A stretch of DNA of 64,000 bases from Chitiniphilus eburneus. GTDB lineage: Bacteria > Pseudomonadota > Gammaproteobacteria > Burkholderiales > Chitinibacteraceae. Positions 18,519-27,995 of this stretch are shown in pieces. Under the pieces are notes generated by a model. The model ran no database searches and was not told the DNA's origin. It saw nothing but the letters and a program-made list of their open reading frames with translations. The first letter of the stretch is position 1; each line of letters begins with the position of its first letter. Location of the stretch: NCBI RefSeq assembly GCF_005048205.1, contig NZ_SUMF01000005.1:62001-126000 (forward strand), given 5' to 3'. Made by a program: the position numbers and the translations under genes.

Positions 18519-19934
18519 ATGACGCCGCACTACCCCGAACCGATGGTCCTGGTGGACCTGGAAACCACCGGTGCCAACCCGCTGCGCGACCGCATCACCG
18601 AAATCGGCATCGTCGAAGTGGGCGAGGGCGGTACGCAGCGCTGGAGCACGCTGGTCAACCCCGGTGTGCCGATTCCCCACTTCATCCAGCGGCTGACCGG
18701 CATCGACGACGCCATGGTGGCCGACGCACCCAGCTTCGCCGCCCTGGCCGACGATGTGGCGCAACGCCTGCGGGGGCGGGTGTTCGTCGCGCATAACGCG
18801 CGCTTCGACTACGGCTTCCTGAAAAGCGAATTCAAGCGTCTGGGCCTGCCGTTTCGCGCCACGGTGCTGTGCACCGTGAAACTGTCGCGCAAGCTGTATC
18901 CGCAGCATTTCAAGCACAACCTGGACAGCCTGGTCGAACGTCACAGCCTGCATGTGGAGGGCGAACGTCACCGCGCGCTGACCGATGCCGAACTGCTATG
19001 GCAATTCCTGAGCGCCGCCGCGCGGGACCATGCCCCCGAAGTCATCCACGCCGCCATCGCCGAACTGACGCGCCAACCCGCGCTGCCGCCTGGCCTGGAT
19101 GCCAGCGCGCTCGACGACCTGCCCGAACTGCCCGGGGTATACGTATTCCATGACGCGGCCGACGTACCGCTTTACCTTGGCAAGCATGGCAACCTGCGCA
19201 AGGGCGTACTGGCGCATTTCGTGGCCGAACCGCGTGCCCGCGACAAACCCTGGATCGCCGAGGTGCGCCGGCTGGCATGGCACGAAACGCCCGGTGAACT
19301 GGGGGCGCAGTTGCTGGAAACGCGCCTGCTCAAACAACTGACACCCCTGCACAACCCCCGGCCGCGCCCGGCGCGCGAACTGTGCGCCTGGCAACTGGTG
19401 CCGCGCGACGGCCTGCTGGTGCCCGAGCGCGTGGACGTCGCGCGGCTCGACTTCGCCCATACCGGGCGCGACCAGGTATATGGCCCATTCCGCAACCGGC
19501 GCGATGCCAGCAAACTGCTGGAAAAACTCGCCGACAACTTCCGCCTGTGCCGTCGCGCGCTGGGGCTGGAAACAGCCGGTAAAGCGGAGCGGGGCGGTTG
19601 CCTGGGTTGCGTGACCGGACGTTGCAAAGGCCTGTGCCTGGGCAAGGAAAGCGCGGCCCAGCACAACGCCCGCTTGCAGACCGCGCTGGCCAAAAGCGCC
19701 TTCGCACCCTGGCCGTACCCCGGCCCGGTCGGCCTGCCCGAAGGCCCGGAGTGGGCCAGCCGGCTGCATGTGATCGACCGCTGGGTCTACCTTGGCACCA
19801 TCGCCGACCCCGCCGAATTGCCCGCGCTGCTTCAGGCGCCCACGCCAATGTTCGACATCGACCTCTACAAACTGCTGCACCAGGAACTACGGCGGCGCGG
19901 CGAGCAGTCGGTGCTGCTGCTGACGGCCTCTTGA
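18519..19934 (+). CDS. DnaQ-like 3'-5' exonuclease fused to UvrC/Cho-like GIY-YIG nuclease
   Basis: 471-residue predicted DNA repair nuclease. Residues 1-170 are a DEDD exonuclease of the DnaQ type (LVDLETTGANPLRDRITEIG, then HNARFDYGFLKSEF and HRALTDAELLW). Residues about 195-280 form a GIY-YIG endonuclease domain (LPGVYVFHDAADVPLYLGKH, then NLRKGVLAHF), like the 3'-incision half of UvrC and Cho. A cysteine cluster C361-x2-C364-x4-C369-x3-C373 matches the UvrC/Cho position, where a metal or Fe-S site is expected. The UvrB-binding and C-terminal endonuclease parts of UvrC are absent. The combination is known in actinobacteria and some proteobacteria. ATG 18519 lies 5 nt after rlmK. Confidence 0.85.
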   Translation: MTPHYPEPMVLVDLETTGANPLRDRITEIGIVEVGEGGTQRWSTLVNPGVPIPHFIQRLTGIDDAMVADAPSFAALADDVAQRLRGRVFVAHNARFDYGFLKSEFKRLGLPFRATVLCTVKLSRKLYPQHFKHNLDSLVERHSLHVEGERHRALTDAELLWQFLSAAARDHAPEVIHAAIAELTRQPALPPGLDASALDDLPELPGVYVFHDAADVPLYLGKHGNLRKGVLAHFVAEPRARDKPWIAEVRRLAWHETPGELGAQLLETRLLKQLTPLHNPRPRPARELCAWQLVPRDGLLVPERVDVARLDFAHTGRDQVYGPFRNRRDASKLLEKLADNFRLCRRALGLETAGKAERGGCLGCVTGRCKGLCLGKESAAQHNARLQTALAKSAFAPWPYPGPVGLPEGPEWASRLHVIDRWVYLGTIADPAELPALLQAPTPMFDIDLYKLLHQELRRRGEQSVLLLTAS

Positions 19935-19949
19935 AGGTAAATTCCACGT

Positions 19950-20070
19950 CTTGAACCACAGAGCGCGCAGCGCTGCACGGAGAAAATCAAACTCATCACC
20001 CCGGAGCCATTTCATGTTTCCGGGTTTCTCTGTGACCCCTCCGTATTCTTGGCGCCCTCAGTGGTTCAAG
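19950..20070. repeat. Family 2 inverted repeat (CCACAGAG type), copy A
   Basis: Arms CTTGAACCACAGAG (19950-19963) and CTCAGTGGTTCAAG (20057-20070) pair at 13 of 14 positions. The interior contains further GGAG/TCTCTGTG stretches. It lies between the exonuclease gene and the kdp operon. Similar arms occur at 24263 and 38345, and a lone left arm identical to this one is at 38503-38516. Confidence 0.7.
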
Positions 20071-20102
20071 GTTTGAATTTCCCGGCCTTTCCCCCCGCAA
20101 TT

Positions 20103-20153
20103 TTTATCCTTTCTTTATCTTCCGCTCCCCGGCTTTTACCACGTTTTTATGCC
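20103..20153 (+). promoter_or_regulatory. Predicted KdpE-binding region upstream of kdpFABC
   Basis: TTTATC-CTTTC-TTTATC (20103-20119) is a direct repeat with 11-bp period, strongly like the E. coli KdpE site TTTATA-CTTTT-TTTACA. A second T-rich stretch TTTTACCACGTTTTTATGCC (20134-20153) recurs with one mismatch upstream of kdpD (38758-38777). The region lies 66-116 nt before the first small ORF of the operon. K+-limitation control by KdpDE is inferred. Confidence 0.55.
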
Positions 20154-20218
20154 CCGCCCGCCACCATGCAGAGCGTGGAGGCGGCGTCATGCCGCACCCC
20201 GTACACGGGAGCAAAACG

Positions 20219-20311
20219 ATGGACGCGATCTACCTGGGGTTGCTGGCGCTGAGCTATGCCGCCACCGCCGGCCTGCTCGCCGGGGTGGCCCGGCTGGGAG
20301 GCCGGCCATGA
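20219..20311 (+). CDS. 30-residue membrane peptide preceding kdpF
   Basis: Short ORF encoding a single hydrophobic helix ([20 protein letters not shown]) with a short polar tail. Its TGA stop overlaps the kdpF ATG (ATGA at 20308-20311), so translation is probably coupled. A comparable 30-40 residue ORF often precedes kdpF in beta- and gammaproteobacteria, which argues that it is real. No function is known; by analogy with KdpF it might bind the Kdp complex. GGAG lies 13-16 nt upstream of the start in GGGAGCAAAACG. Confidence 0.6.
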   Translation: MDAIYLGLLALSYAATAGLLAGVARLGGRP

Positions 20312-20397
20312 CCTGGCTTTATGCGGTGGCGGGCTCGAGCGCCGCGCTGCTGTTCGTCTACCTGATCTATGCGCTGCTGCGCGCGGAGCGTTTCTGA
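20308..20397 (+). CDS. kdpF: KdpF, small subunit of the K+-transporting ATPase
   Basis: 29-residue single-span membrane peptide ([20 protein letters not shown] then ALLRAERF) with the usual KdpF length and ending. It stabilises the KdpABC complex. It is translationally linked on both sides: the start overlaps the preceding ORF's stop, and its TGA overlaps the kdpA ATG at 20397. Confidence 0.88.
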   Translation: MTWLYAVAGSSAALLFVYLIYALLRAERF

Positions 20398-22202
20398 TGA
20401 CCTCCAACGCCTACGTGCAACTCGCGCTGTACCTGACGCTGCTGGGCTTGCTGGCCTGGCCGCTCGGGCGCTACCTGGCCGATGTGATGGCCGGGCGCTC
20501 GCGCGTCGTCACTGGCCCGCTGGGCGGAATCGAACGCGCCTGCTACCGGCTGGCCGGCATCGATGCCGAGCAGGAAATGGACTGGAAGCGCTATGCGCTG
20601 GCGGTGTTGCTGTTCAGCCTGATCGGCACGCTGTTCACCTATGCCTTGCAGCGTGCACAGGGCTGGCTGCCGCTCAACCCGCAAGGGTTTGGCGCGGTAT
20701 CGCCGGATTCCGCCTTCAACACCGCCGTCTCATTCGTCGCCAACACCAACTGGCAGGGCTACGCCGGCGAAAGCACGATGAGCCACCTGACGCAGATGCT
20801 GGCGCTGGCGGTGCAGAACTTCCTGTCGGCCGCAACCGGCATTGCCGTCGTCTACGCCCTGATCCGCGGGCTGGCGCGGCATGGTGCTGCCACCGTCGGC
20901 AATTTCTGGGTCGATCTCACCCGCGCCACGCTCTACGTGTTGTTACCGCTGTCGCTGCTGCTGGCGGTGTTGCTGGTGGGGCAGGGGGTGATCCAGAACT
21001 TCGACGCCGACCGCAGCGCGCAGACCGTCACCACGGTGCACTACCCACAGGCACGGCTCGACGCGCACGGCACGCCATTGCGCGATGCCGCCGGCCAGGT
21101 GCTGACCGACACCTTGAGCACGCGCAGCCAGGTGCTGTCGCAAGGCCCGGTCGCTTCGCAGGAAGCGATCAAGATGCTGGGCACCAACGGCGGCGGCTTC
21201 TTCAATGCCAATTCGGCGCACCCCTACGAAAACCCCACGCCGCTATCCAACCTGATGCAGATGCTGGCGATCCTGCTGATCCCGGCGGCGCTGTGTTTTG
21301 CCTTCGGCCGCGAAGTGGGCGACATCCGCCAGGGCTGGGCGATCCTGGCGGCGATGGCGCTGCTGTTCGTCGTGTTCGCCTTGGCGGCGATCTGGGCCGA
21401 GCAACAGGGCAACCCCACCTGGGGCGCGCTGGGCGTGGACCAGGCTGCCGCAACCTGGCAGGCGGGCGGCAATATGGAAGGCAAGGAAACGCGCTTCGGC
21501 ATCGTGGCTTCCGCCCTGTTCGCCACCATCACCACGGCGGCATCGTGCGGCGCGGTGAACGCCATGCACGACTCGTTCACCGCGCTGGGCGGGCTGGTGC
21601 CGATGTGGCTGATGCAACTGGGCGAAGTGGTGTTCGGCGGCGTTGGCTCCGGGCTGTACGGCATGCTGGTGTTCGCGTTGCTGGCGGTGTTCATTGCCGG
21701 CCTGATGATCGGCCGCACCCCGGAATACCTGGGCAAGAAGATCGAAGCGTTCGACATCAAGATGGTGGCGCTGGTGATCCTGGCCACGCCCACCCTGGTA
21801 TTGGCCGGCACCGCGCTGGCACTGCTGGTCGAGCCGGGCCGCGCCGGCATCCTCAACCCCGGCGGGCATGGTTTCTCCGAGGTGCTGTACGCACTGTCGA
21901 GCGCGGCCAACAACAACGGCTCTGCCTTTGCCGGCCTGTCGGCCAACACCCCCTTCTACAACGTGCTGCTCGGCCTGGCGATGTGGTTCGGCCGCTTTGC
22001 CGTGATCGTGCCGGTGCTGGCCATCGCCGGCTCGCTGGCCGCCAAGCCGCGCCTGGCCGTCACCGCCGGCACCCTGCCCACGCACGGCCCGCTGTTCGTG
22101 CTGCTGCTGATCGGCGCGGTGGTGCTGGTGGGCGCGCTGACCTACGTACCGGCGCTGGCCCTGGGGCCAGTGGCGGAACACCTGGCCCTGAGGGAATCAT
22201 GA
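20397..22202 (+). CDS. kdpA: KdpA, K+-binding and translocating subunit
   Basis: 601-residue polytopic membrane subunit of the high-affinity K+ pump KdpFABC, related to Trk/Ktr channel proteins, with about ten membrane helices. Selectivity-filter-like loops are visible: [56 protein letters not shown] and [14 protein letters not shown]. Length is normal for the family. It starts on the kdpF stop and overlaps kdpB by 4 nt (ATGA at 22199-22202), so the operon is translationally coupled. Confidence 0.97.
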   Translation: MTSNAYVQLALYLTLLGLLAWPLGRYLADVMAGRSRVVTGPLGGIERACYRLAGIDAEQEMDWKRYALAVLLFSLIGTLFTYALQRAQGWLPLNPQGFGAVSPDSAFNTAVSFVANTNWQGYAGESTMSHLTQMLALAVQNFLSAATGIAVVYALIRGLARHGAATVGNFWVDLTRATLYVLLPLSLLLAVLLVGQGVIQNFDADRSAQTVTTVHYPQARLDAHGTPLRDAAGQVLTDTLSTRSQVLSQGPVASQEAIKMLGTNGGGFFNANSAHPYENPTPLSNLMQMLAILLIPAALCFAFGREVGDIRQGWAILAAMALLFVVFALAAIWAEQQGNPTWGALGVDQAAATWQAGGNMEGKETRFGIVASALFATITTAASCGAVNAMHDSFTALGGLVPMWLMQLGEVVFGGVGSGLYGMLVFALLAVFIAGLMIGRTPEYLGKKIEAFDIKMVALVILATPTLVLAGTALALLVEPGRAGILNPGGHGFSEVLYALSSAANNNGSAFAGLSANTPFYNVLLGLAMWFGRFAVIVPVLAIAGSLAAKPRLAVTAGTLPTHGPLFVLLLIGAVVLVGALTYVPALALGPVAEHLALRES

Positions 22203-24256
22203 CCCATCAACAATTATCGATGTTCGACCCCGCGCTGCTGCGCCCGGCACTGCTGGACAGCGTGCGCAAACTGTCGCCGCGCGTGCAGTGGCGCAATCCG
22301 GTGATGTGCGTGGTCTACCTGGGCAGCATCCTGGTGACGCTACTGTGGCTGGCCGCGCTGGCGGGCCATGCCGAAGCACCAGCCGGTTTCATCCTGGGCG
22401 TGGCGCTCTGGCTGTGGTTCACCGTGCTGTTCGCCAACTTTGCCGAGGCGCTGGCCGAAGGGCGTGGCAAGGCGCAGGCCGCCAGCCTGCGCGCCGCCAA
22501 GCAGCGTGTCCTGGCCAAGAAACTGAGCGCGCCCCGGCGCAGCGCCGGCTACGAACTGCTGGAAAGCTCCGGCCTGCGCGCTGGCGACGCGGTACTGGTT
22601 GAGGCCGGCGACGTGATTCCCGGCGACGGCGAGGTGCTGGCGGGCGTGGCATCGGTGGATGAATCGGCAATCACCGGCGAGTCTGCGCCGGTGATCCGCG
22701 AATCGGGCGGCGACTTCAGCGCCGTTACCGGCGGCACCCGCGTGCTGTCGGACTGGATCGTGGTGCGCATCACCGCCAACCCGGGCGAAGCGTTCCTCGA
22801 CCGCATGATCGCCATGGTCGAAGGCGCCAGGCGGCAGAAGACACCCAACGAGATCGCACTGACCATCCTGCTGGTGGCGCTGACACTGGTGTTCCTGCTG
22901 GTGGTGGTCACCCTGCTGCCGTTCTCGCTGTTCGCGGTGGATGTTTCCGGCGCAGGCGCGCCGGTGGGCATCACCGCGCTGGTGGCGCTGCTGGTATGCC
23001 TGATCCCCACCACCATCGGCGGCCTGCTCAGCGCCATCGGCGTGGCGGGCATGAGCCGGCTGATGCGGGTGAACGTGATCGCCACCTCCGGCCGCGCGGT
23101 CGAGGCGGCGGGCGACGTGGACGTACTGCTGCTGGACAAGACCGGCACCATCACCCTGGGCAATCGCCAGGCCACCGCCTTCCTGCCCGCACCGGGCGTG
23201 AGCGAGGCCGAGCTCGCAGATGCCGCGCAGTTCGCCTCGCTGGCGGATGAAACCCCGGAAGGGCGCAGCATCGTGGTACTGGCCAAGCAGCGCTTCAACC
23301 TGCGCCAGCGCGCGCTGGGTGACCACGGCATCGGCTTCGTGCCGTTCACCGCGCAGACGCGGATGAGCGGCGTGGATTGCGACGGCCGCGCGATCCGCAA
23401 GGGCGCGGCGGACGCGGTACGCACCTACATCGGCACGCTGGGCGGGCATTTTCCGGCCGAGGTGGAACGCAGCGTCGAGGACGTAGCCCGGCGTGGCGCC
23501 ACCCCGCTGGTGGTGGCCGATGGCGCGCGGGTACTGGGCGTGGTCGAGCTGAAGGACATCGTGAAGGGTGGCATCAAGGAGCGCTTTGCCGACCTGCGGG
23601 CCATGGGCATCAAGACCGTGATGATCACTGGCGACAACCGCCTGACCGCCGCCGCCATTGCCGCCGAGGCCGGGGTGGACGACTTCCTGGCCGAAGCCAC
23701 GCCCGAAGCCAAACTGGCGCTGATCCGTGCCACCCAGGCCGAAGGCCGGCTGGTGGCGATGACGGGCGATGGCACCAACGATGCCCCGGCGCTGGCGCAG
23801 GCCGACGTGGCGGTGGCGATGAACACCGGCACCCAGGCCGCCAAGGAGGCCGGCAACATGGTCGATCTGGACAGCAACCCGACCAAACTGATCGAGATCG
23901 TCGAGATCGGCAAACAACTGCTGATGACGCGCGGCGCGCTGACCACCTTCAGCGTTGCCAACGACCTAGCCAAATACTTCGCCATCCTGCCCGCCGTATT
24001 CGTCGCCACCTACCCCCAACTGGCCGCGCTGGACGTGATGCGGCTGGGCAGCCCGCAGAGCGCCATCCTCAGCGCGGTGATCTTCAACGCACTGGTGATC
24101 GTGTTCCTGATTCCGCTGGCGCTGCGCGGCGTGCGCTACCGCGCCACCGGCGCCGCGCGGCTGCTGCGCGACAACCTGCTGATCTACGGCCTGGGCGGCC
24201 TGATCGCCCCGTTCGCAGGCATCAAGCTGATCGACATGATGCTTAACCTGCTGTGA
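22199..24256 (+). CDS. kdpB: KdpB, P-type ATPase subunit
   Basis: 685-residue catalytic subunit that hydrolyses ATP to drive K+ uptake. The phosphorylated aspartate is Asp313 in [18 protein letters not shown]. Other P-type motifs are TGES (A-domain), the nucleotide-binding stretch with KGAADAVR, and the hinge [20 protein letters not shown]. Length and sequence are normal. The next gene, kdpC, does not follow directly as usual; a 202-nt gap filled by a family 2 inverted repeat separates them. Confidence 0.97.
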   Translation: MTHQQLSMFDPALLRPALLDSVRKLSPRVQWRNPVMCVVYLGSILVTLLWLAALAGHAEAPAGFILGVALWLWFTVLFANFAEALAEGRGKAQAASLRAAKQRVLAKKLSAPRRSAGYELLESSGLRAGDAVLVEAGDVIPGDGEVLAGVASVDESAITGESAPVIRESGGDFSAVTGGTRVLSDWIVVRITANPGEAFLDRMIAMVEGARRQKTPNEIALTILLVALTLVFLLVVVTLLPFSLFAVDVSGAGAPVGITALVALLVCLIPTTIGGLLSAIGVAGMSRLMRVNVIATSGRAVEAAGDVDVLLLDKTGTITLGNRQATAFLPAPGVSEAELADAAQFASLADETPEGRSIVVLAKQRFNLRQRALGDHGIGFVPFTAQTRMSGVDCDGRAIRKGAADAVRTYIGTLGGHFPAEVERSVEDVARRGATPLVVADGARVLGVVELKDIVKGGIKERFADLRAMGIKTVMITGDNRLTAAAIAAEAGVDDFLAEATPEAKLALIRATQAEGRLVAMTGDGTNDAPALAQADVAVAMNTGTQAAKEAGNMVDLDSNPTKLIEIVEIGKQLLMTRGALTTFSVANDLAKYFAILPAVFVATYPQLAALDVMRLGSPQSAILSAVIFNALVIVFLIPLALRGVRYRATGAARLLRDNLLIYGLGGLIAPFAGIKLIDMMLNLL

Positions 24257-24262
24257 GCGGCG

Positions 24263-24431
24263 AACCCCAAATCTCGAAACACACAGGACACGGAGAAAAC
24301 CAGGAAGACGCTGAGGCAACCCTTGGGAAATCGATAGGAATCCATAGCGCTTTTGGATTTCCTCCTCGTGGTAAACGTTACCCGTCTTTCTCAGTGCTCT
24401 CAGTGCTCTCAGTGTTTCAAGACTTGGGGTT
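24263..24431. repeat. Family 2 inverted repeat, copy B, inside the kdp operon
   Basis: Arms 24263-24282 (AACCCCAAATCTCGAAACAC) and 24412-24431 pair at 18 of 20 positions. Inside the right arm, CTCAGTGCT-type units repeat in tandem (about 24389-24415). The element begins 6 nt after the kdpB stop and ends 27 nt before kdpC, so it accounts for nearly the whole gap. It has no ORF. Confidence 0.75.
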
Positions 24432-24458
24432 TGCTCGAACCAACCAAGGAGCAAGACC

Positions 24459-25028
24459 ATGAAACTGATTCGTCCCGCGCTGGTGTTGTTTACCGCGCTG
24501 ACTCTGGTCACCGGCGTGGCCTATCCGCTGGCTGTCACCGGCATCGGCCAGGCGCTGTTTCCCCAGCAGGCCAATGGCAGCCTGATCGTGCGCGATGGCA
24601 AGCTGATCGGCTCGCGGCTGATCGGGCAATCGTTCACCGACCCGCGCTATGTCTGGGGGCGGCCTTCCGCCACCGGGCCCATGCCCTACAACGGCGGCGC
24701 ATCCGGTGGTTCCAACCTGGGGCCGGGCAACCCGGCGCTGAAGCAGGCGGTCGAAGCGCGCATCGCCGCGTTGCGTGCCGCCGACCCCGGTAATGCGCGG
24801 CCGGTGCCGGTGGAACTGGTCACCGCCTCCGGCAGCGGGCTGGACCCGCACCTCAGCCCGGCCGCCGCACAATGGCAGGCAGAGCGGGTGGCACGTCTGC
24901 GCGGCATTTCCACTGCGCGCGTGCGGGCACTGATCGCAGCGCATACCGAAGGCCCGCAATGGGGGCTGTTCGGCGAAGCGCGGGTCAATGTCCTGGCGTT
25001 GAACCTGGCGCTGGATGCGGCACGGTGA
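24459..25028 (+). CDS. kdpC: KdpC, K+-transporting ATPase subunit
   Basis: 189-residue single-span subunit of KdpFABC that raises the ATP affinity of KdpB. The N-terminal helix ([20 protein letters not shown]) and family motifs are clear: [45 protein letters not shown] and [24 protein letters not shown] provides an RBS. Separation from kdpB by a repeat element means it depends on read-through or on a promoter within the element. Confidence 0.96.
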   Translation: MKLIRPALVLFTALTLVTGVAYPLAVTGIGQALFPQQANGSLIVRDGKLIGSRLIGQSFTDPRYVWGRPSATGPMPYNGGASGGSNLGPGNPALKQAVEARIAALRAADPGNARPVPVELVTASGSGLDPHLSPAAAQWQAERVARLRGISTARVRALIAAHTEGPQWGLFGEARVNVLALNLALDAAR

Positions 25029-25058
25029 TTGGCGTTTTGCCTTGCTTGGCGAACAGGT

Positions 25059-25137
25059 GCGCCGGGTCACCCGGTGCGGAACTCCGCATGCGCGGGAGCG
25101 GTCTGCATTGCTCCCGCGCCGGGGCTTCACCCGGCGC
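25059..25137. repeat. Nested inverted repeats between kdpC and the GNAT gene
   Basis: Outer arms GCGCCGGGT (25059-25067) and ACCCGGCGC (25129-25137) enclose an inner hairpin GCGGGAGC (25092-25099) / GCTCCCGC (25110-25117). There is no T-run, so it is not a typical terminator. It may be a degenerate intergenic repeat. Confidence 0.45.
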
Positions 25138-25161
25138 AAGGCCCGCTTGCCGAGACCTCCC

Positions 25162-25986
25162 ATGTTCTTTGAAATCGATCGCAGCCGATATGGCTCCGTC
25201 CTGGCGTTGCTGGACGGACGTCATCCCCACGAAATGCCGCTCCAGGGCGTACTGACCGGACCGCATCGCGGCCACGTGTACGTCGATAATCCCACCAGCC
25301 CCGGCGTCGCCATTGTTGCCGCCACCGGCGTCGGCGCCTATTTCTTGGGTGACCCTTACCATCCCCGGCTGCGCCAGCATCTGGACCCATTCATCGAGCA
25401 CACGCTCAAACCGCGCGAACAGGACGAAATCGGCGCTGAAAGCTTTATCGGCATCGTGCTGGACGACCGCTGGAACGCCACGCTGGAAGCCTCCTTCGCC
25501 GCGCGTACCCCCGTACGCGGCCACTACCGCCTGTACCGCTTCGAACCCGGACGCCTTCCCATCCAGCCACGGCTACCGCCGCTACCCGATGGTTGCCGCG
25601 TGCTGCGCATCGACCGCGCCATGCTGGTCCACCCGGATAACAAAATGCTGCGCGACGACCTGCTGGAGTTCTGGCCCGACACCGCCACCTTCCTCGCTCA
25701 CGGCCTGGGCAGCGCCATCTGCCATGGCGCCCAGGTGGTCAGCGCCTGCTTCTCCTGCTACGCCCTCGGCCGCCATCACGAACTGGCCATTCGCCACTAC
25801 TCGGGGCACTACCGCCACCAGGGCCTTGCCACCCACGTTGCCATCGTCTGCCTGCTACTGGCCCGCAGCACTCGCTGCATCGCGCACTGGGCCTCCGACG
25901 ACAACCACCCCGCCTCGGCGCGCTTCGCGGAGCGCTGCGGATTCGTACTCGATCAGCGCCTGCGGTATTGGGAGTTCGATTACTGA
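25162..25986 (+). CDS. GNAT-family acetyltransferase (ZmaR-like GNAT_acetyltran type)
   Basis: 274-residue predicted N-acetyltransferase. The C-terminal half carries the GNAT core of this subfamily: acetyl-CoA-binding region HYSGHYRHQGLATHVAIVCL, then HWASDDNHPASARFAERCGF. The N-terminal half (FFEIDRSRYGSVLALLDG, YVDNPTSPGVAIVAATGVGA, and FLGD) is typical of the ZmaR-like subgroup. The substrate is unknown. The upstream frame is open, but MFFEIDR at 25162 is the family-like start; CGAGACC gives only a poor RBS. It is probably independent of kdp and of the secretion locus downstream. Confidence 0.72.
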   Translation: MFFEIDRSRYGSVLALLDGRHPHEMPLQGVLTGPHRGHVYVDNPTSPGVAIVAATGVGAYFLGDPYHPRLRQHLDPFIEHTLKPREQDEIGAESFIGIVLDDRWNATLEASFAARTPVRGHYRLYRFEPGRLPIQPRLPPLPDGCRVLRIDRAMLVHPDNKMLRDDLLEFWPDTATFLAHGLGSAICHGAQVVSACFSCYALGRHHELAIRHYSGHYRHQGLATHVAIVCLLLARSTRCIAHWASDDNHPASARFAERCGFVLDQRLRYWEFDY

Positions 25987-26039
25987 CTTGTCAATTTGAG
26001 TTCCTTTTAGCTACCGGAAAGATGTAATGACTAACCGTG

Positions 26040-26055
26040 GTGCCTGATCAGGCAC
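26040..26055. promoter_or_regulatory. Perfect 16-bp palindrome upstream of the secretion locus
   Basis: GTGCCTGATCAGGCAC is perfectly symmetric and lies 70 nt before the hlyD-like start, in an AT-rich gap (25987-26124). It could be an operator for the type I secretion/RTX genes or a short hairpin. The binding protein is unknown. Confidence 0.35.
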
Positions 26056-26124
26056 ATAACGGGAAACTGAATGCTTTCTTCGCTGAAAGAAATTTGACGA
26101 GCCACTGATGGACTCTTACTCTCG

Positions 26125-27582
26125 ATGCCAAATTTTTGGTTCGAGAATACTGTGTCAAGCCCCTTTTTTGCCTTAATTGGTAAGTATCGACAGGTTTTTT
26201 TCGCAGTCTGGGTTGATCGTAAGCAATTAACCCTCATTCCGCGTAATGCATCGGAGCTGGATTTTCTTCCTGCCGCGCTGGAATTGCAGGAAGCCCCCCC
26301 TCATCCGGCCGCGCGAGTCACCCTCTGGACGCTGATGGGCTTCCTGCTCATTGCGTTGTTATGGGCCTGCTTTGGCAAGGTGGACATCGTTGCCGTCGCG
26401 CCGGGCAAGCTGGTGGTTTCCGACCAGAGCAAAGTGCTCCAGCCGCTGGAACCCGGCGTGGTGACCGCCATCCACGTGCGCGATGGCCAGCAGGTTAAGG
26501 CCGGGCAGGTCTTGATCGAACTGGATGCCACCCTGGCGGGGGCGGAGGTCAGCAAAAACCGCAACGCCTGGCTGGATGCGCGGCTGGACCAGTTGAAGGC
26601 GCGCGCCCTGCTGCTGGCGCTGGATCAAGGCCGCCTTCCACTATTGCCCGCAGGCGATACCGATCTCCAGAGCGAACCCGACTACCCCAGCCGCAGAAAC
26701 GCCAAGCAGGCCGACATGCTGAGCAGTTGGCGAGAGTTGCAGGCCAAGCTGGCCACCCTGGATGCCGCCACCGCACAGAAACAGGCTGAGCTAGCGGCCA
26801 CCCAGGCCCAGGTGCACAAACTGGAACAGACCTTGCCGCTGATGAAGCAGCGCGAAGCGGATTTCAAGGATCTGGCCGAAAAGAACTTCATTTCCAAGCA
26901 CGGATACCTGGACAAGGAACAGGCCCGCATCGAAACCGAGCAGGACCTATCCAGCCAGCGCAACAACCTCAAGCAACTGGAAGCCGCCATTGTTGCCAAT
27001 CGCCAGCAGCGCGAAGCCACCAAGGCGGAATTCCAGAGCAGCCAGCACGAAATCCTGGCCCAGGTGGACGAACAGGCCTACGCCTACGGCCAGGACTACA
27101 TCAAAGCCAAACAACTCCAGCGACAGACCCGCCTGATTGCGCCCGTGGATGGCGTGGTGCAGCAACTGGCCGTGCATACCGTGGGCGGCGTGGTGACCGA
27201 AGCCCAACCCTTGCTGGTGGTTGTCCCCCATACCGACCAGATCGAAGCCGAAGTGGTGCTGGAAAACAAGGACATCGGCTTTGTCGATGCCGGGCAGGTG
27301 GCTGCGGTCAAAGTGGAAACCTTCAATTACACCCGCTATGGCCTGCTGGATGGCCAGGTGGCCAACGTTACCCGTGATGCCATCCCCGACGAAAAGCTGG
27401 GGCTGATTTACCAGGCGCGGGTGAAGCTTACCCGTAACACCATGAATATCGATGGAAAAAATATATCGCTCGCCCCCGGGATGGCGGTAACGGCGGAAAT
27501 CAAAACCGGCCAGCGACGATTGATCGAATACTTCCTTAGCCCGTTGATTCAGCATGTGTCGGAAAGTGCGAGAGAACGGTGA
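26125..27582 (+). CDS. HlyD-family type I secretion membrane fusion protein
   Basis: 485-residue periplasmic adaptor linking an inner-membrane ABC exporter to a TolC-like outer membrane channel. It has a cytoplasmic N-terminus of about 64 residues, one membrane helix (about 65-83, [19 protein letters not shown]), a lipoyl half-motif ([20 protein letters not shown]), a long coiled coil (about 150-320), the second lipoyl half ([20 protein letters not shown]) and a beta-barrel end ([20 protein letters not shown]). Here the adaptor gene comes first and the ABC gene last, with the RTX gene between, the reverse of hlyCABD order. No tolC homologue is in the window. The RBS is weak. Confidence 0.9.
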   Translation: MPNFWFENTVSSPFFALIGKYRQVFFAVWVDRKQLTLIPRNASELDFLPAALELQEAPPHPAARVTLWTLMGFLLIALLWACFGKVDIVAVAPGKLVVSDQSKVLQPLEPGVVTAIHVRDGQQVKAGQVLIELDATLAGAEVSKNRNAWLDARLDQLKARALLLALDQGRLPLLPAGDTDLQSEPDYPSRRNAKQADMLSSWRELQAKLATLDAATAQKQAELAATQAQVHKLEQTLPLMKQREADFKDLAEKNFISKHGYLDKEQARIETEQDLSSQRNNLKQLEAAIVANRQQREATKAEFQSSQHEILAQVDEQAYAYGQDYIKAKQLQRQTRLIAPVDGVVQQLAVHTVGGVVTEAQPLLVVVPHTDQIEAEVVLENKDIGFVDAGQVAAVKVETFNYTRYGLLDGQVANVTRDAIPDEKLGLIYQARVKLTRNTMNIDGKNISLAPGMAVTAEIKTGQRRLIEYFLSPLIQHVSESARER

Positions 27583-27625
27583 GGAAAAGAAATTGACGGA
27601 ATTCAATGGGCGTGAATTGGCTGCC

Positions 27626-27795
27626 GATGGCCTGCTGGTGCTGGATCGCAACCGAAACGGCAGGATCGACAACAGCCGCGAGCTGTTCGGCGACGCCACG
27701 CCCAAATCCGACGGCACCGCGACCAAGGATGGCTTCGATGCCCCGGCAGACCTGGACAGCAACCAGGACGGCGAGGCAGCGGCCGGGTGCGCGAG
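27626..27795 (+). pseudogene. Relic of an RTX self-processing module
   Basis: Non-functional fragment. Bases 27628-27774 match the intact RTX gene around 30921-31067 at roughly 90% by eye (about 14 differences). Its translation includes [15 protein letters not shown] and RELFGDAT. Right after this, GGCAGCGGCCGGGTGCGCGA at about 27773-27792 matches 31399-31418 of the intact gene, so about 330 bp in between are deleted. It has no RTX repeats and soon hits a stop. It is a remnant of an older or duplicated toxin gene, not a working protein. Confidence 0.75.
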
Positions 27796-27995
27796 TTGAG
27801 GCAGGGAATCTCTGATTAAAGCAAAATCCCAACGACATTGATACCCGTCAATTACTTTCAGCGGGCATGGGTATTGGATAGGTCGGGTTTATTCAAAGGC
27901 TTCTTGGTGATTAATTTTAAAGTGATGGAGATGAATAATGGTTATGCCAAGGCAGGCTAATTCATTACCGCTGGGTAAGGGATTTGGTAGGGTAA

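Noticed and set aside
20369-22198. Upstream extension of the kdpB frame across kdpA
   Set aside because: It is a shadow frame of kdpA. KdpB starts at 22199, where the ATGA overlap and the family N-terminus are found.
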